From Glycomyces artemisiae (lineage in GTDB: Bacteria; Actinomycetota; Actinomycetes; Mycobacteriales; Micromonosporaceae): a stretch of 64,000 nt of DNA. Position numbers and translations under genes: made by a program. The stretch covers positions 248,001-312,000 of the forward strand of contig NZ_PVTJ01000003.1 of assembly GCF_003002955.1 (NCBI RefSeq), read 5' to 3'. The notes below the pieces were generated by a model that did no database searches, was not told the DNA's origin, and saw only the letters and a program-made list of their open reading frames with translations. Positions 1 through 8,933 of the stretch are shown here, piece by piece (positions within the stretch are counted from its first letter, which is position 1; every line of letters starts with the position of its first letter).

Positions 1-1
1 G

Positions 2-439
2 CGACACGGCGACTGGATCACGATCACCGAGCGCGGCTCGGCGGTCATCTCCGGGCGCTCCGACGCCACGCTGAACCGCGGCGGCGTGCGCATGGGGACC
101 GCCGAGTTCTACGCCGTCGTGGAGGCCGTCCCCGGCGTCACCGACTCCCTTGTGGTGCACCTGGACGAGGCGGACCGGCTGCTCGTGTTCGTGGAGGCGA
201 GCGTCGAGGTCGACGCGGACCTCAAGCGCGCCATCGCGACCGCGATCCGCACCGAGCTGTCGCCGCGGCACCTGCCCGACGAGGTGATCGCGGTCCCGAA
301 GATCCCGCGCACCGTCACCGGCAAGAAGATCGAGGTGCCGGTGAAGCGGATCCTGCAAGGCGTGCCGGTCGACCAGGCCGTCGCACCGGGTGCGCTGGCC
401 GATCCCAGTGCGCTGCAGGCGTTCGTACCCGAAAAGTGA
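2..439 (+). CDS. Acetoacetyl-CoA synthetase, C-terminal part (5' end outside window)
   Basis: The frame is open from the first base and ends at TGA 437-439, so only the last 145 residues are present. They are the C-terminal lid domain of the acyl-adenylate-forming (ANL) superfamily. GDWITITERGSAVISGRSD and LNRGGVRMG match the A8 hinge region, and PRTVTGKKIEVPVKRIL is the A10 motif with the catalytic Lys of TGKK. The spacing and the text around KKIEVPVK fit acetoacetate-CoA ligase, which activates acetoacetate to acetoacetyl-CoA in the cytosol, rather than acetyl-CoA synthetase. The family call rests on the C-terminal domain alone, so another short or medium-chain acyl-CoA ligase is possible. 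Confidence 0.85.
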   Translation, partial: RHGDWITITERGSAVISGRSDATLNRGGVRMGTAEFYAVVEAVPGVTDSLVVHLDEADRLLVFVEASVEVDADLKRAIATAIRTELSPRHLPDEVIAVPKIPRTVTGKKIEVPVKRILQGVPVDQAVAPGALADPSALQAFVPEK

Positions 440-489
440 GCGTCGACCGGCCGGGGTGATTGTCGGCCGGTCCCCTTAGGCTGCACGGC

Positions 490-3400
490 ATGACGAATCC
501 CCCCAGTGAAGACCGGCTCGTCCTGCCTCCGAAGTGGGCGCGGCACGTGATGCCCAGGCGCGGCAGGGACCAGGCGGCCCCCGTGGAGCTCGACGCCGCC
601 GCGCTCCAGGACGTCGAGCGGCGCATCGCCGACAACTGGGCGCACATCGAGCAGGGCATCGAGCGGAACGGCGCGTACCGGGACGCGATCCTCGCGTACC
701 TCCAGGGCCGGTTCGACCCCGTCGGCGCGTCCGCGCTCATGCACCTCATGGACGCCACCGGGACGCAGACCGTCGCGGCCGCCGACCGGCTCCAGCACCT
801 CGACGCCTGGGTCGCCCGGCACGGCCTCGGCTTCGCGGCGGCGGCGGTCCTCGAATCCGCGGCGGTCTACAACCGGACCTACGCCAAGGACGACCGGTCG
901 ATCTCCGACGCGCACTTGGACACGTATCTGGAATGGGTCGAGCCCAAGGGCTGGCGGGGCGCCGAGCCCGCGGCCCACCGCATCCGGGCGCTCCTCGCAG
1001 CGGCGGGCGACGAGCAGTACCGGGTCGCCGTCGACACGGTCGCGCAGTTCAGGACCGACCCGCAGCGCATCATCGGCGCGGCCCTGCTCATGCCCACCGA
1101 GGCCGCCTGGGTCGAGGCCGCCGTCCCCGCGTTCACCGGGTACTTCGAGCGCCGCCGCGCCGACGACTGGATGGTCTGGCACATCGCCGCCGACCCCCGC
1201 GACCTCCACCTCACGCAGCGCCGCGGCCTCACCAACGCCGACGAGCGCAGCCTCGCCCCGCTCATCGCGGGCGTCGGCACCGGTGCGCTCCCCCTCCTCA
1301 CCAACCAGATCGACGTCTGGTTCGAGCGCCTCTCGAAACCCGCTCGCGCGGCCCTCATGACCGCGATCGGCCTGCTCCCCGCCGACGAGGCGACCGCGCA
1401 GCTCATCGACCGGCTCCACCGGCCCGGCGCGCTCACAGTCGCGATGGCGACCGCCGAGCGGTTCCCGCAGCGGACCCTCCGGGCCGTCGCGCTGTGCGCC
1501 CAGGACGCCGACGACGAGCGGCGCCGCCTCCTCGGCGGCCTCGTCGGCTCGTCGGAGGCGATGCGGACCGCACTGGAGACCGCGGACGCCGAGACCCGGG
1601 AGGCGGTCGACGGGCTCATCGCGACCGGCGACCGGGCCCCCGAAGCCGACATCGACGCGCTGCCGCCGCTCCTGGCGTCCCCGCCGTGGAAGGCCAAGCG
1701 GCCCAAGCCGGTCGTCGTCGCAGGACTGGAGCCGGAAGCCGCGACCGCGGTCGTGTGGGCCGACGAGGACGAGCGACGGCTGTGGGCCGCGCTCCGCGAA
1801 GAAGACGGCGACGGCGGCTACGACGAGCAGCAGGTGCAGCGGGTCCTGGCCCACTTCGAGAAGTCCGGGGAGATCCACTACCCGATCCTGTTCTTCGCCT
1901 GGGCCCGGATCGAAGCCGCCGAGTCGCTCCTCGACCGCTGGGACGGCGAGGCCGGGTACTTCCAGCCGGAAGACCTCCAGCGGATGCTCGCCCGCTTCGG
2001 CGACCGCGTCGCCGACCGGATCGTGCCGCTCGTCAAGGGCCGCACCGCCCTCGCCGAAGTCCTCGTGCCCGTCCGCACCCTGGAGGCCGCGCGCCTCGCC
2101 GCCGAGTGGATCGCCAGGTCGAAATCGCTGGCGCCCGTCGCGAAGCGGTGGTTCGCACGGCACGCCGAGGCCGCCCCGCACCTGCTCGTCCCCGATGCGC
2201 TCGGCGGCGACAAGCCCGCACGCAAGGCCGCCACCGCCGCCCTGCGCCACCTCATCGCCGAGCACGGCGCCGAACCCGTCGCCGCCGCGGCGAAGGCGTA
2301 CGGCGAAGCCGCGGCGAATGCGATCGACGCGCTCATCGCCGCCGACCCGCTCGACCCCCTCGACGCCACAATCCCCAAGCAGGCCGCCTGGGCCGCACCG
2401 GCCCTCCTGCCGCAGGTGCTCCTCAAGGGACGAGCGGCGGCGCTGCCCGCCGAATCGGTGCGGCACCTGCTCACGGTCCTGGCCCTCGACTCCCCCGAGG
2501 TCCCGTACGCCGGAGTCGGCGCCGTCGCCGAGGCCTGCGACGCCGCCTCGCTCACCGCGTTCTCGTGGGCCGTGTTCGAGCTGTGGACGGCCGCCGGGGC
2601 GCCCGCGAAGGACTCGTGGGCGTTCTCGCAGCTCGCGCATTTCGCCGACGACGACACCGTGGCGCGGCTCGAAGCGCTCATCCGGCGCTGGCCCGGCCAG
2701 GGCCAGCACAAGCGGGCCGTCGCCGGGCTCGAACGCCTGGGCGCCATCGGGACCGAGACGGCGCTGCGGGCCCTCTACGCGATCTCCCGGAAGGTCGCGT
2801 TCCGCCCGTTGAAGAAGGAGGCCGGGCGCCAGATCGACCTCGTCGCCGCCCGGCTCGGCCTCAGCCCCGAGCAGCTCGCCGACCGGCTCGTGCCGGACTT
2901 CGGGCTCGGCGGCGGCCTCGTCCTCGACTACGGGCCGCGGCAGTTCACCGTGGGCTTCGACGAGCGCCTGGTCCCCTGCGCGATCGACGGTGACGGGAAG
3001 CGCCTCGCGCGGCTCCCCAAGCCCGGCAAGCAGGACGACGCGGCGGTCGCCGACGAGGCGTACCAGCGGTTCGCGCAGCTGAAGCGGGACGTGAAGAAGG
3101 TCGCCGAGGAGCAGGTGCGGCGGCTCGAACGCGCCATGGCCGCGCAGCGGACCTGGACCGGGCCGCAGTTCCTGGAGTTCTTCGCCGACCACCCGCTCCT
3201 GCGCCACCTCGCGCGGCGCCTGGTGTGGGAGGCGGTGACCGCTGAAGGGGCCCTGGCGTTCCGGATCGCCGAGGACGGCACCTACGCGGACGTCGAGGAG
3301 GAGACGGTCGAGATCCCCGAAACTGCGCGGATCCGGCTCGCGCACCCGGCGGCGCTCGGTGACGCGCTCGCGGCCTGGACCGAGGTGTTCGCCGACTACG

Positions 3401-3816
3401 AAGTGCTGCAACCGTTCGAGCAGCTCGGCCGCCCGGTCATGGCCTTCACGGAGGAGGAGCTGCGGACAGGGCGCCTGGAGCGGTTCACGGGCAGGTCGAT
3501 CAGCGTCGGGCGCGTGTTCGCGCTGACGAAGGCGGGCTGGCTCACCGGACCAGCGAACAACCTGTGGGTCGAGCCTGGCGTGCACCTGCCGCTGCCCGGC
3601 GGCGGGTACGTCGTGCTGGTCCTGGAGTCGGGCTTCGACGCCTACCTGGGGACCGTCGACGCCGACCAGCCCGACCAGGCGGTCAAGGCCGTGCACCTGT
3701 CATCCACGGTGGACTACGACGCGTCGGTCGCGGTGCGGGAGCACCCGACCGCGATCGACGCGGTGACGGCCTCGGAGGTGCTGCGGACGCTCGACCGCTA
3801 CACGAGCCCTAGGTGA
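490..3816 (+). CDS. Large DUF4132-domain protein
   Basis: A 1108-residue cytoplasmic protein of unknown function. The first roughly 830 residues are helical and rich in Ala, Leu, Glu and Arg, resembling an alpha-solenoid or HEAT-like repeat body. From about residue 837 follows the DUF4132 C-terminal region, with conserved text such as FADYEVLQPFEQLGRPV and a Lys/Arg-rich helix before it. No signal peptide or membrane segment is seen. I chose ATG 490 over the in-frame TTG 460 because the latter adds only ten residues of no family character. It overlaps the convergent hydrolase gene by 8 bases (3809-3816). DUF4132 proteins are common in actinomycetes, and their biochemical role is not established. 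Confidence 0.85.
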   Translation: MTNPPSEDRLVLPPKWARHVMPRRGRDQAAPVELDAAALQDVERRIADNWAHIEQGIERNGAYRDAILAYLQGRFDPVGASALMHLMDATGTQTVAAADRLQHLDAWVARHGLGFAAAAVLESAAVYNRTYAKDDRSISDAHLDTYLEWVEPKGWRGAEPAAHRIRALLAAAGDEQYRVAVDTVAQFRTDPQRIIGAALLMPTEAAWVEAAVPAFTGYFERRRADDWMVWHIAADPRDLHLTQRRGLTNADERSLAPLIAGVGTGALPLLTNQIDVWFERLSKPARAALMTAIGLLPADEATAQLIDRLHRPGALTVAMATAERFPQRTLRAVALCAQDADDERRRLLGGLVGSSEAMRTALETADAETREAVDGLIATGDRAPEADIDALPPLLASPPWKAKRPKPVVVAGLEPEAATAVVWADEDERRLWAALREEDGDGGYDEQQVQRVLAHFEKSGEIHYPILFFAWARIEAAESLLDRWDGEAGYFQPEDLQRMLARFGDRVADRIVPLVKGRTALAEVLVPVRTLEAARLAAEWIARSKSLAPVAKRWFARHAEAAPHLLVPDALGGDKPARKAATAALRHLIAEHGAEPVAAAAKAYGEAAANAIDALIAADPLDPLDATIPKQAAWAAPALLPQVLLKGRAAALPAESVRHLLTVLALDSPEVPYAGVGAVAEACDAASLTAFSWAVFELWTAAGAPAKDSWAFSQLAHFADDDTVARLEALIRRWPGQGQHKRAVAGLERLGAIGTETALRALYAISRKVAFRPLKKEAGRQIDLVAARLGLSPEQLADRLVPDFGLGGGLVLDYGPRQFTVGFDERLVPCAIDGDGKRLARLPKPGKQDDAAVADEAYQRFAQLKRDVKKVAEEQVRRLERAMAAQRTWTGPQFLEFFADHPLLRHLARRLVWEAVTAEGALAFRIAEDGTYADVEEETVEIPETARIRLAHPAALGDALAAWTEVFADYEVLQPFEQLGRPVMAFTEEELRTGRLERFTGRSISVGRVFALTKAGWLTGPANNLWVEPGVHLPLPGGGYVVLVLESGFDAYLGTVDADQPDQAVKAVHLSSTVDYDASVAVREHPTAIDAVTASEVLRTLDRYTSPR

Positions 3817-4519
3817 GGGTCGCGGTGACGATGCGGCCCGGCCGGTCGTCGGCCCGGGCGACGACGTCGCCGTCCGGGCCCCACACGGCCGACCCGCCGG
3901 AGGCGTCGGGGTAGTCGCTGCCGGGGCCGGCGAAGCAGGCCATGGCGACCCAGACGCCGTAGTCGGCGGCGAGCTTCGGGATGCGGGCGTCGCGGCGGGC
4001 GGCGCCCTCCTCGTCGTGGAGGTTGCCGCCGACGTACGCGTCGATGCCGAGCGCCGCCGTGGCCTCGATGTGCGCGTCCATCGCGAAGTCCCGGCAGATC
4101 GACAGGCCCAGGCGCCAGCCGTCGACCTCCGCGACGGCGGGCGCGGACCCGGGCGTGAACCGCTCCAGCTCGGGTCCGCCCGGGAACATCTTGCGGTACA
4201 TGACTTCCGGGCCGTCGGCGTCGAAGCGGACCATCGTGATGTGCTCCTCGCCGTCCTCGGCGAGCGGCGCTCCGACGAGTGCGATCGAGCCGGTCTCCGC
4301 GCAGGCCTCGGCGATCGCGCCGAGCGCGGGGTCCTCAAGGGACACGGTCGGGGCGGCCATGGCATAGGACGAGAGGGACAGCTCGGGGAAGACGACGACG
4401 CGGGCGCCGGCCGCGCGGATCGCGGCGGCGTGGGCCGCGGCGTTGCCTTCGACGTCGCCGGGCACCAGGTCGGGCTGGGCGAGGGCGATGGTCAAGGGCG
4501 GGCGCTGGGTGGTGTCCAT
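3809..4519 (-). CDS. Carbon-nitrogen hydrolase (nitrilase superfamily)
   Basis: A 236-residue cytosolic enzyme expected to hydrolyse a C-N bond of an amide or related compound. The Glu-Lys-Cys triad is visible: Glu in VVFPELSLSSY, Lys in VMYRKMFPGG and Cys in GLSICRDFAMD. It is a little shorter than usual (about 260-280). The start ATG at 4517-4519 gives MDTTQRPPLTIALAQPD, the standard first beta strand; longer open frame upstream belongs to the shadow of pdxA. It lies 23 bases downstream of the pdxA-like gene on the same strand, so co-transcription is likely. Substrate unknown. Confidence 0.9.
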   Translation of the reverse strand: MDTTQRPPLTIALAQPDLVPGDVEGNAAAHAAAIRAAGARVVVFPELSLSSYAMAAPTVSLEDPALGAIAEACAETGSIALVGAPLAEDGEEHITMVRFDADGPEVMYRKMFPGGPELERFTPGSAPAVAEVDGWRLGLSICRDFAMDAHIEATAALGIDAYVGGNLHDEEGAARRDARIPKLAADYGVWVAMACFAGPGSDYPDASGGSAVWGPDGDVVARADDRPGRIVTATLT

Positions 4520-4542
4520 ACCGCCGACTGTATCTGGATTCG

Positions 4543-5580
4543 TCAGGCTTGCAGGTCCACCTGCCGCGCCTGGTCCCACACGTGGTGCCAGCCAGGGGCG
4601 AGTTCGGCGGCGCGCTCGATGGCGAGGACGAGGGAGCCTTCCCGGGCGATGCCCTTGCCCGCGATGTCGAACGCCGTGCCGTGGTCGACGGAGACGCGCA
4701 CGACGGGGAGGCCGACGGTGATGTTGACGCCGTCGTCGCCGTAGACCGCCTTGAAGGGGGCGTGGCCCTGGTCGTGGTAGCAGGCGATGACGAGGTTCCA
4801 CTTGCCGCGCACCGCTTGGGGAATGAGGGCGTCGGCGGCGATGGGGCCGTGGGCGTCGATGCCGCGCGCCTGGGCGCGGGCGACGGCGGGCGCGAGGACG
4901 TCGGCGTCCTCGTCGCCGAAGAGGCGGTTCTCCCCCGCGTGCGGGTTGAGCCCGGCGAGGCCGATGCGCGGGTGCTCGCGGCCGAGGGCCTTGCCGAAGG
5001 CGGCGGCAAGGGCGATCACGTTGTCGGTGCGCTGCGGCGTGATGTCCTCGATCGCCTGGCGCAGCGAGACGTGCGTGGTGAGATGGAACAGGTAGAGGTC
5101 CCCCGCGCCGAGGACGAGCGAGAAGTTCTGCACGCCGAACTCGTGGGCGAGGAGCTCGGTGTGGCCGGGGTAGGGGTGGCCGCCGAGGTGCATGGCGGCC
5201 TTGTTGAGCGGCGGCGTGACGATGCCGTCCACTTTGCCTTCCTTGGCGAGGTCGCAGGCGCGCACGACGAACCGGTGCGCGCCGTCCCCGGCGGCGGCCG
5301 AGAGTTCGCCGAGGGGGATGTCGCCGAGGGAGGGGCCGGTCTGGACGAGTTCGATCAGCCCTGGGTCGTTGGTCGCGTCCGCGGGGTCGGCGATGACGGC
5401 GACCGTGTCGGGGTCGAGGCCCGCGAGGCGTGCGCCGCGGCGCATCGCATCGGCGTCGCCGACGACGACCGGGGCGCAGCGCTCTCGCAGGTCAGGATGT
5501 TCGAGGAGCGCGCGGGCGATGATCTCGGGGCCGATGCCGGCGACGTCGCCCTGGGTGACGGCGAGGCGGGGAATGTCCAT
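4543..5580 (-). CDS. pdxA: PdxA-family dehydrogenase (4-hydroxythreonine-4-P / 4-phospho-D-threonate dehydrogenase)
   Basis: A 345-residue cytosolic NAD-dependent, metal-requiring dehydrogenase. It begins at an ATG with AGGAG about 10 bases upstream. Family signatures are TQGDVAGIGPEI, PLNKAAM, YPGHTELLAHEFG (metal His), NPHAGENRLFG, CYHDQGHAPFK (metal His) and RVSVDHGTAFDIAGKG. Because an OtnK-type kinase remnant lies immediately upstream in the same unit (stop 5601, 20 bases away), the better call is PdxA2. That enzyme oxidises 4-phospho-D-threonate or 4-phospho-D-erythronate in sugar-acid catabolism. Homology alone does not exclude vitamin B6 synthesis. Confidence 0.9.
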   Translation of the reverse strand: MDIPRLAVTQGDVAGIGPEIIARALLEHPDLRERCAPVVVGDADAMRRGARLAGLDPDTVAVIADPADATNDPGLIELVQTGPSLGDIPLGELSAAAGDGAHRFVVRACDLAKEGKVDGIVTPPLNKAAMHLGGHPYPGHTELLAHEFGVQNFSLVLGAGDLYLFHLTTHVSLRQAIEDITPQRTDNVIALAAAFGKALGREHPRIGLAGLNPHAGENRLFGDEDADVLAPAVARAQARGIDAHGPIAADALIPQAVRGKWNLVIACYHDQGHAPFKAVYGDDGVNITVGLPVVRVSVDHGTAFDIAGKGIAREGSLVLAIERAAELAPGWHHVWDQARQVDLQA

Positions 5581-5600
5581 GGTGGCTGGTCTCCTGTGTG

Positions 5601-6164
5601 TCAGTGTGCGGGCTGGATGAGGTCGGTGAGCAGGCCGGGCGGGCCGAAGCCGCCCGCTTTCGTCCAGACGTCGAGGCCGGGCAGGCGCAGGAGGGGGACG
5701 CCGGGGGCGATGCGCCCGGCGACGAGGGCGCGTGGTGGGCCGAGTGCGGTGAGCACTGCGGCGGCGCCGTCGCCGCCGACGAGGCCGATCGTGCCCGGCT
5801 CGGTCGCCCGCACGGCGCGGGCGGCGGCCGTACCGAGGCGGTGCGCGAGGTGCTGGGCGCCTTCGGGGTCGCGGAAAGCGCTGGTGGAGACGATCGCGGG
5901 CCGGGGCAGGGCGCGGATCGCGGCTTCCAGGGCGGCGTCGGCGGTGTTCGGGACGTCGAGCACGGTGTGGGCGATGCCGCGCCGCACGGCGTGCGTGATC
6001 TGGGCGCGGGTGGCCGGGTTGAGGGAGGAGACCACGACGAGGTCGGTCGGCTGGGGCGGGACGGTGACGTCGTGCGGGGCCGGGTGCCAGACGCGGGCGA
6101 GCGCGCGGGCGAGACCCGCGGTGCCGACAGCGAGGACCGGTCGGCCCCGGGCGTCGTCGTGGAG
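5601..6164 (-). pseudogene. Truncated OtnK-type four-carbon sugar-acid kinase (C-terminal domain only)
   Basis: About 185 residues remain, corresponding to the nucleotide-binding C-terminal domain of the OtnK/DUF1537 kinases. These phosphorylate D-threonate, D-erythronate or 3-oxo-tetronates. Recognisable text includes RPVLAVGTAGLARALA, SSLNPATRAQI, GLVGGDGAAAVL and WTKAGGFGPPGLL. The stop is TGA 5601-5603. Upstream of about 6150-6165 the frame loses family similarity, because the opposite strand there encodes the DeoR C-terminus. The roughly 220-residue N-terminal substrate domain is absent and no start is evident. I treat it as a deletion remnant; an assembly error is the main alternative. 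Confidence 0.75.
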
Positions 6165-6512
6165 TGCCTCGGCGGGCGGCTGCGCGAAATGAGCGACTCG
6201 ATGGTCGGGCCGATCGCCGAGGCCGCATTGGAGCGGATGACGTTCGACAAGGTGTTCCTCGGCGCCGACGGCGTCGACGCGGTCCGCGGCATCTGCGAGG
6301 CCGACCGCGAGCAGGCCCGCCTCAAGGAGCTCATGGTCCGCTCCAGCGAGGAGGTCGTGGTCCTCGCCGACGCGACGAAGCTCGGGGCGGCGCCGTTCCA
6401 CGCGTGGACGCGCCTGGGCGCGGACTGGACGCTCGTCACCGACGCCGCCGCGACCGCCGAGCAGCTCGCCCCGTTCGAGGAGCGGGGCGTGCGGGTGATC
6501 GTCGCGCCCTAG
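6153..6512 (+). pseudogene. Truncated DeoR-family transcriptional repressor (C-terminal sensor domain only)
   Basis: From 6153 to TAG 6510-6512 the plus strand encodes about 119 residues of the DeoR C-terminal (DeoRC) effector domain. It shows LGGRLREMSDSMVGP, FDKVFLGADGVD, ADREQARLKELMV, VVVLADATKLG and the final ERGVRVIVAP. The N-terminal winged HTH and first half of the sensor domain, about 135-140 residues, are missing. Upstream in this frame is only the antisense of the kinase. An ATG at 6189 could give a fragment, but it could not bind DNA through the usual domain. In intact loci such a regulator is typically divergent from the kinase/pdxA2 operon it represses. Confidence 0.75.
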
Positions 6513-8812
6513 TCCGCCGCGGCGGCGATCGTGACGGTGTCGGAGAGGCGGTCGCGCGAGCGCATGAGGCCCTCGGGCCGGTCGGTGTAGCCGTCGATCC
6601 CCTCGATGCCGTGGGTCTGGTCGAACACGGTGACGTCGCCGAGGTCGCCGTGGAGCGTCAGCGTGAAGCCCTCGGCGGGCACGTTGTAGCACCAGACGAC
6701 GGCCGGGCCGCCGGGTTCGGCGGGCGCGGCGATCGGGACCTCCGCGGCGGTGCCGTCCGGGAGGGTCACTTCAGCGCGGTCGGCACTGCCGGAGACGGTG
6801 AGCCACATGGTGTCCGCGCCGCGCGGCGAGGCCACGCGCAGCACGGCTCCGTCGGCGGTGCGCGACTCGTAGACGACGGTCGGGGGCGCGAGGTCGATCG
6901 GCTCGGCGGGGCCGTAGCCTGTGGCCGCGGCGGTGTCGGTGTAGGCCGCGGGCAGGCCCGAGCCGTCGAGGCCGTCCTCGGTGACGTACCCGGCGGTCCA
7001 CTCGGACCGGTCGATGTCAGTCGAGACCCACGCCGCCGCACCGGTGTCCGCGTCGAGCACATAGGACAGGTAGGCCTGGCGCGGATGCTCGGGGCCGAAG
7101 CGGTCCACGGCGAGGCCGACTCCGACGAGCGCCAGCGCGGTGACCGCGGCGGCGGCCGGGACGAAGCGGATGCGGATGCGGCACATGGCGAGCAGCGGCA
7201 GTGCGGGCGCGGCGAACAGGACGATGAGGACCGCGGGGACGGCGGCCAGCTCCATGCCGAACGCTTCGAGGAGGTTCGAGGTCCAGCTCAGCTGGACTGC
7301 GGCGGGGATGAGGAGGAGCGCGAAGAGGCCGTAGCCGACGAAGCGGGCGCGGCGCGGGTGCGGCTGGAGGAGCATCGCGGCGAGGATGCCGACCGCGGCC
7401 AGCGCGGGGATCGCGAACACGAACGACAGGCCGGGGATGAGGACCGCGGTGGCGGTGCCGAGGACGCCGAGCCAGGCGAGCGGCGCCAGCGTGGTCGCGG
7501 CTTCGCCGAGGCGGCGGCGCACGGCCGCGTACCAGGCGGTGAGGGCGGCGACGGCGAAGACGAGGATCGCCAGGTAGTAGCAGGTGCGGTTGAACAGGAG
7601 GCCGTACTGGTCGGCGTAGCCGGGGCGCAGGGCCTGGAGGGCGGGCCAGAGCGCGACCGCGGCGGCGCCCGAGACGGCGACCGGCAGGAGGAAGGTGAGG
7701 AACGCGATCCCGAAGCGGGGCAGGCTGAGTGCGCGCCGGACGCGGGCGAGGACGATCGCCGCGGCGGCTGCGAGGAGGCCGATGAGGGCGATCGGCAGGT
7801 TCCAGGCGTCGCTGTAGTGGACGAACAGGCCGAGGAAGCCGAAGAAGGTCTCGTCGTGGCCGGTCTCCAGGTCGGCGAGGTCCATTCCGGCGAGGGCGCG
7901 GGCGGTGCCGAGGAGGTTCTCGCCGTGGTGCTGGAGGCTGGCGGGGTCGAGATGGTCCGTGTCGTCGTGCGGGGTGTGGTACCAGGAGGCGCCGCCGATG
8001 AACGCGGAGTTGAGTCCGATGTAGCCCGCCTCGTGGAAGCGGGTGAAGTCGGTGTCGTTGGGGAGCTGGCGGTACGCCTCGATCGCGGAGGAGTCGCCGT
8101 GGGGGCTGGGGGCGTTCGCCGCGAACACGTCGATCAGCCCTGCGTTGTCCACTGAGGTCTCGAACATGAGGGAGGGCCCGGAGACGCCGCGCGCTTCGAG
8201 GTTGAACACGACCGTGGGGGTCCCGCCCGCGGGGTGGGTGCGGGCGTAGGCCTCGGCGCCGAACAGGCCCATCTCCTCGCCGTCGGTGATGAGGACGACC
8301 ACGTCGTTGCGGTGGGGCCCTTCGAGACTCAGGGCGCGGGCGGACTCGACGATCGCGGCGACCCCGGAGGCGGCGTCGGCCGCGCCGGGCCCGGAGGGCA
8401 CGGAGTCGTAGTGGGAGGTGAGGAGGACCGTGCCGGTCGGGTCGGTGCCGGGGAGGGTGGCGACGATGTTGTCGACGACGCCGAAGCGCACGAGCGCGTC
8501 GCCGTCGACGGCGTCCCGGGCGAGTTCGGTCTGGATCTCGACGTCGAAGCCGAGGGCTTCGAGGTCGGCGGCGAGGAGGTCGCGCACGCGGTCGTGCTCG
8601 GCGGTGCCCATGGGGTGGGGCTCGACGGCCATCGCCTCGACGGTGGACCAGGCGCGGTCGGCGCTGAACTCGTCGGCGGGGGCGTCCGCAGCGGCGGGCG
8701 CGGGCGGCGTCTCGTCGATCGCCCAGTTGGCGATCCCGATGAGCGCCAAGGCGGTCAGGACGGCGAGGGCGGCCCAGGGCCGCGGGGGCAGGTGCAGGGC
8801 GGGGCCGCGCAT
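6509..8812 (-). CDS. Membrane-anchored M28-family zinc aminopeptidase
   Basis: A 767-residue protein. An N-terminal membrane segment (about residues 13-30) leads into an extracytoplasmic M28 peptidase domain (about 45-310). Likely zinc ligands and catalytic residues are in TSHYDSVPSG (His), PGAADAASG (Asp), ITDGEEMGLFG (Glu-Glu), FNLEARG and SWYHTPHDD (His). Residues about 340-570 hold roughly seven to eight hydrophobic helices. A further soluble C-terminal region is rich in beta strands, so the layout resembles the eukaryotic ER metallopeptidase 1 type. Its stop shares the palindrome CTAG (6509-6512) with the convergent DeoR remnant. Substrate unknown. Confidence 0.88.
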   Translation of the reverse strand: MRGPALHLPPRPWAALAVLTALALIGIANWAIDETPPAPAAADAPADEFSADRAWSTVEAMAVEPHPMGTAEHDRVRDLLAADLEALGFDVEIQTELARDAVDGDALVRFGVVDNIVATLPGTDPTGTVLLTSHYDSVPSGPGAADAASGVAAIVESARALSLEGPHRNDVVVLITDGEEMGLFGAEAYARTHPAGGTPTVVFNLEARGVSGPSLMFETSVDNAGLIDVFAANAPSPHGDSSAIEAYRQLPNDTDFTRFHEAGYIGLNSAFIGGASWYHTPHDDTDHLDPASLQHHGENLLGTARALAGMDLADLETGHDETFFGFLGLFVHYSDAWNLPIALIGLLAAAAAIVLARVRRALSLPRFGIAFLTFLLPVAVSGAAAVALWPALQALRPGYADQYGLLFNRTCYYLAILVFAVAALTAWYAAVRRRLGEAATTLAPLAWLGVLGTATAVLIPGLSFVFAIPALAAVGILAAMLLQPHPRRARFVGYGLFALLLIPAAVQLSWTSNLLEAFGMELAAVPAVLIVLFAAPALPLLAMCRIRIRFVPAAAAVTALALVGVGLAVDRFGPEHPRQAYLSYVLDADTGAAAWVSTDIDRSEWTAGYVTEDGLDGSGLPAAYTDTAAATGYGPAEPIDLAPPTVVYESRTADGAVLRVASPRGADTMWLTVSGSADRAEVTLPDGTAAEVPIAAPAEPGGPAVVWCYNVPAEGFTLTLHGDLGDVTVFDQTHGIEGIDGYTDRPEGLMRSRDRLSDTVTIAAAAD

Positions 8813-8860
8813 ACGGGGTCCTCTCAGCGTGTGGGCGCCCTCACCCTACCGCCCGGTAGG

Positions 8861-8897
8861 CGGGCCCGCACGTCCCCGGCTCGGACGTGCGGGCCCG
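8861..8897 (-). terminator. Strong hairpin terminator of the ABC operon
   Basis: Arms 8861-8875 and 8883-8897 form a perfect 15-bp stem with a 7-base loop. It begins 37 bases after the stop of the solute-binding-protein gene. No U-tract follows, as is common in high-GC actinomycetes. It separates the ABC operon from the M28 peptidase gene. Confidence 0.85.
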
Positions 8898-8933
8898 GCG
8901 CGGCGGGAAGTCGGTCTCCCGCCGCGGGTCGGG

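Noticed and set aside
109..3696. Long open frame of 1195 codons on the minus strand
   Set aside because: It is the antisense shadow of the DUF4132 gene. Its translation is Arg/Gly/Pro/Asp-rich with no family text, as expected when GC-rich third positions remove stops.
6153..6512. Functional small DeoR-domain protein starting at 6189
   Set aside because: It could be translated, but it has lost the HTH and half of the sensor domain, and no promoter or ribosome site is evident; a remnant is simpler.
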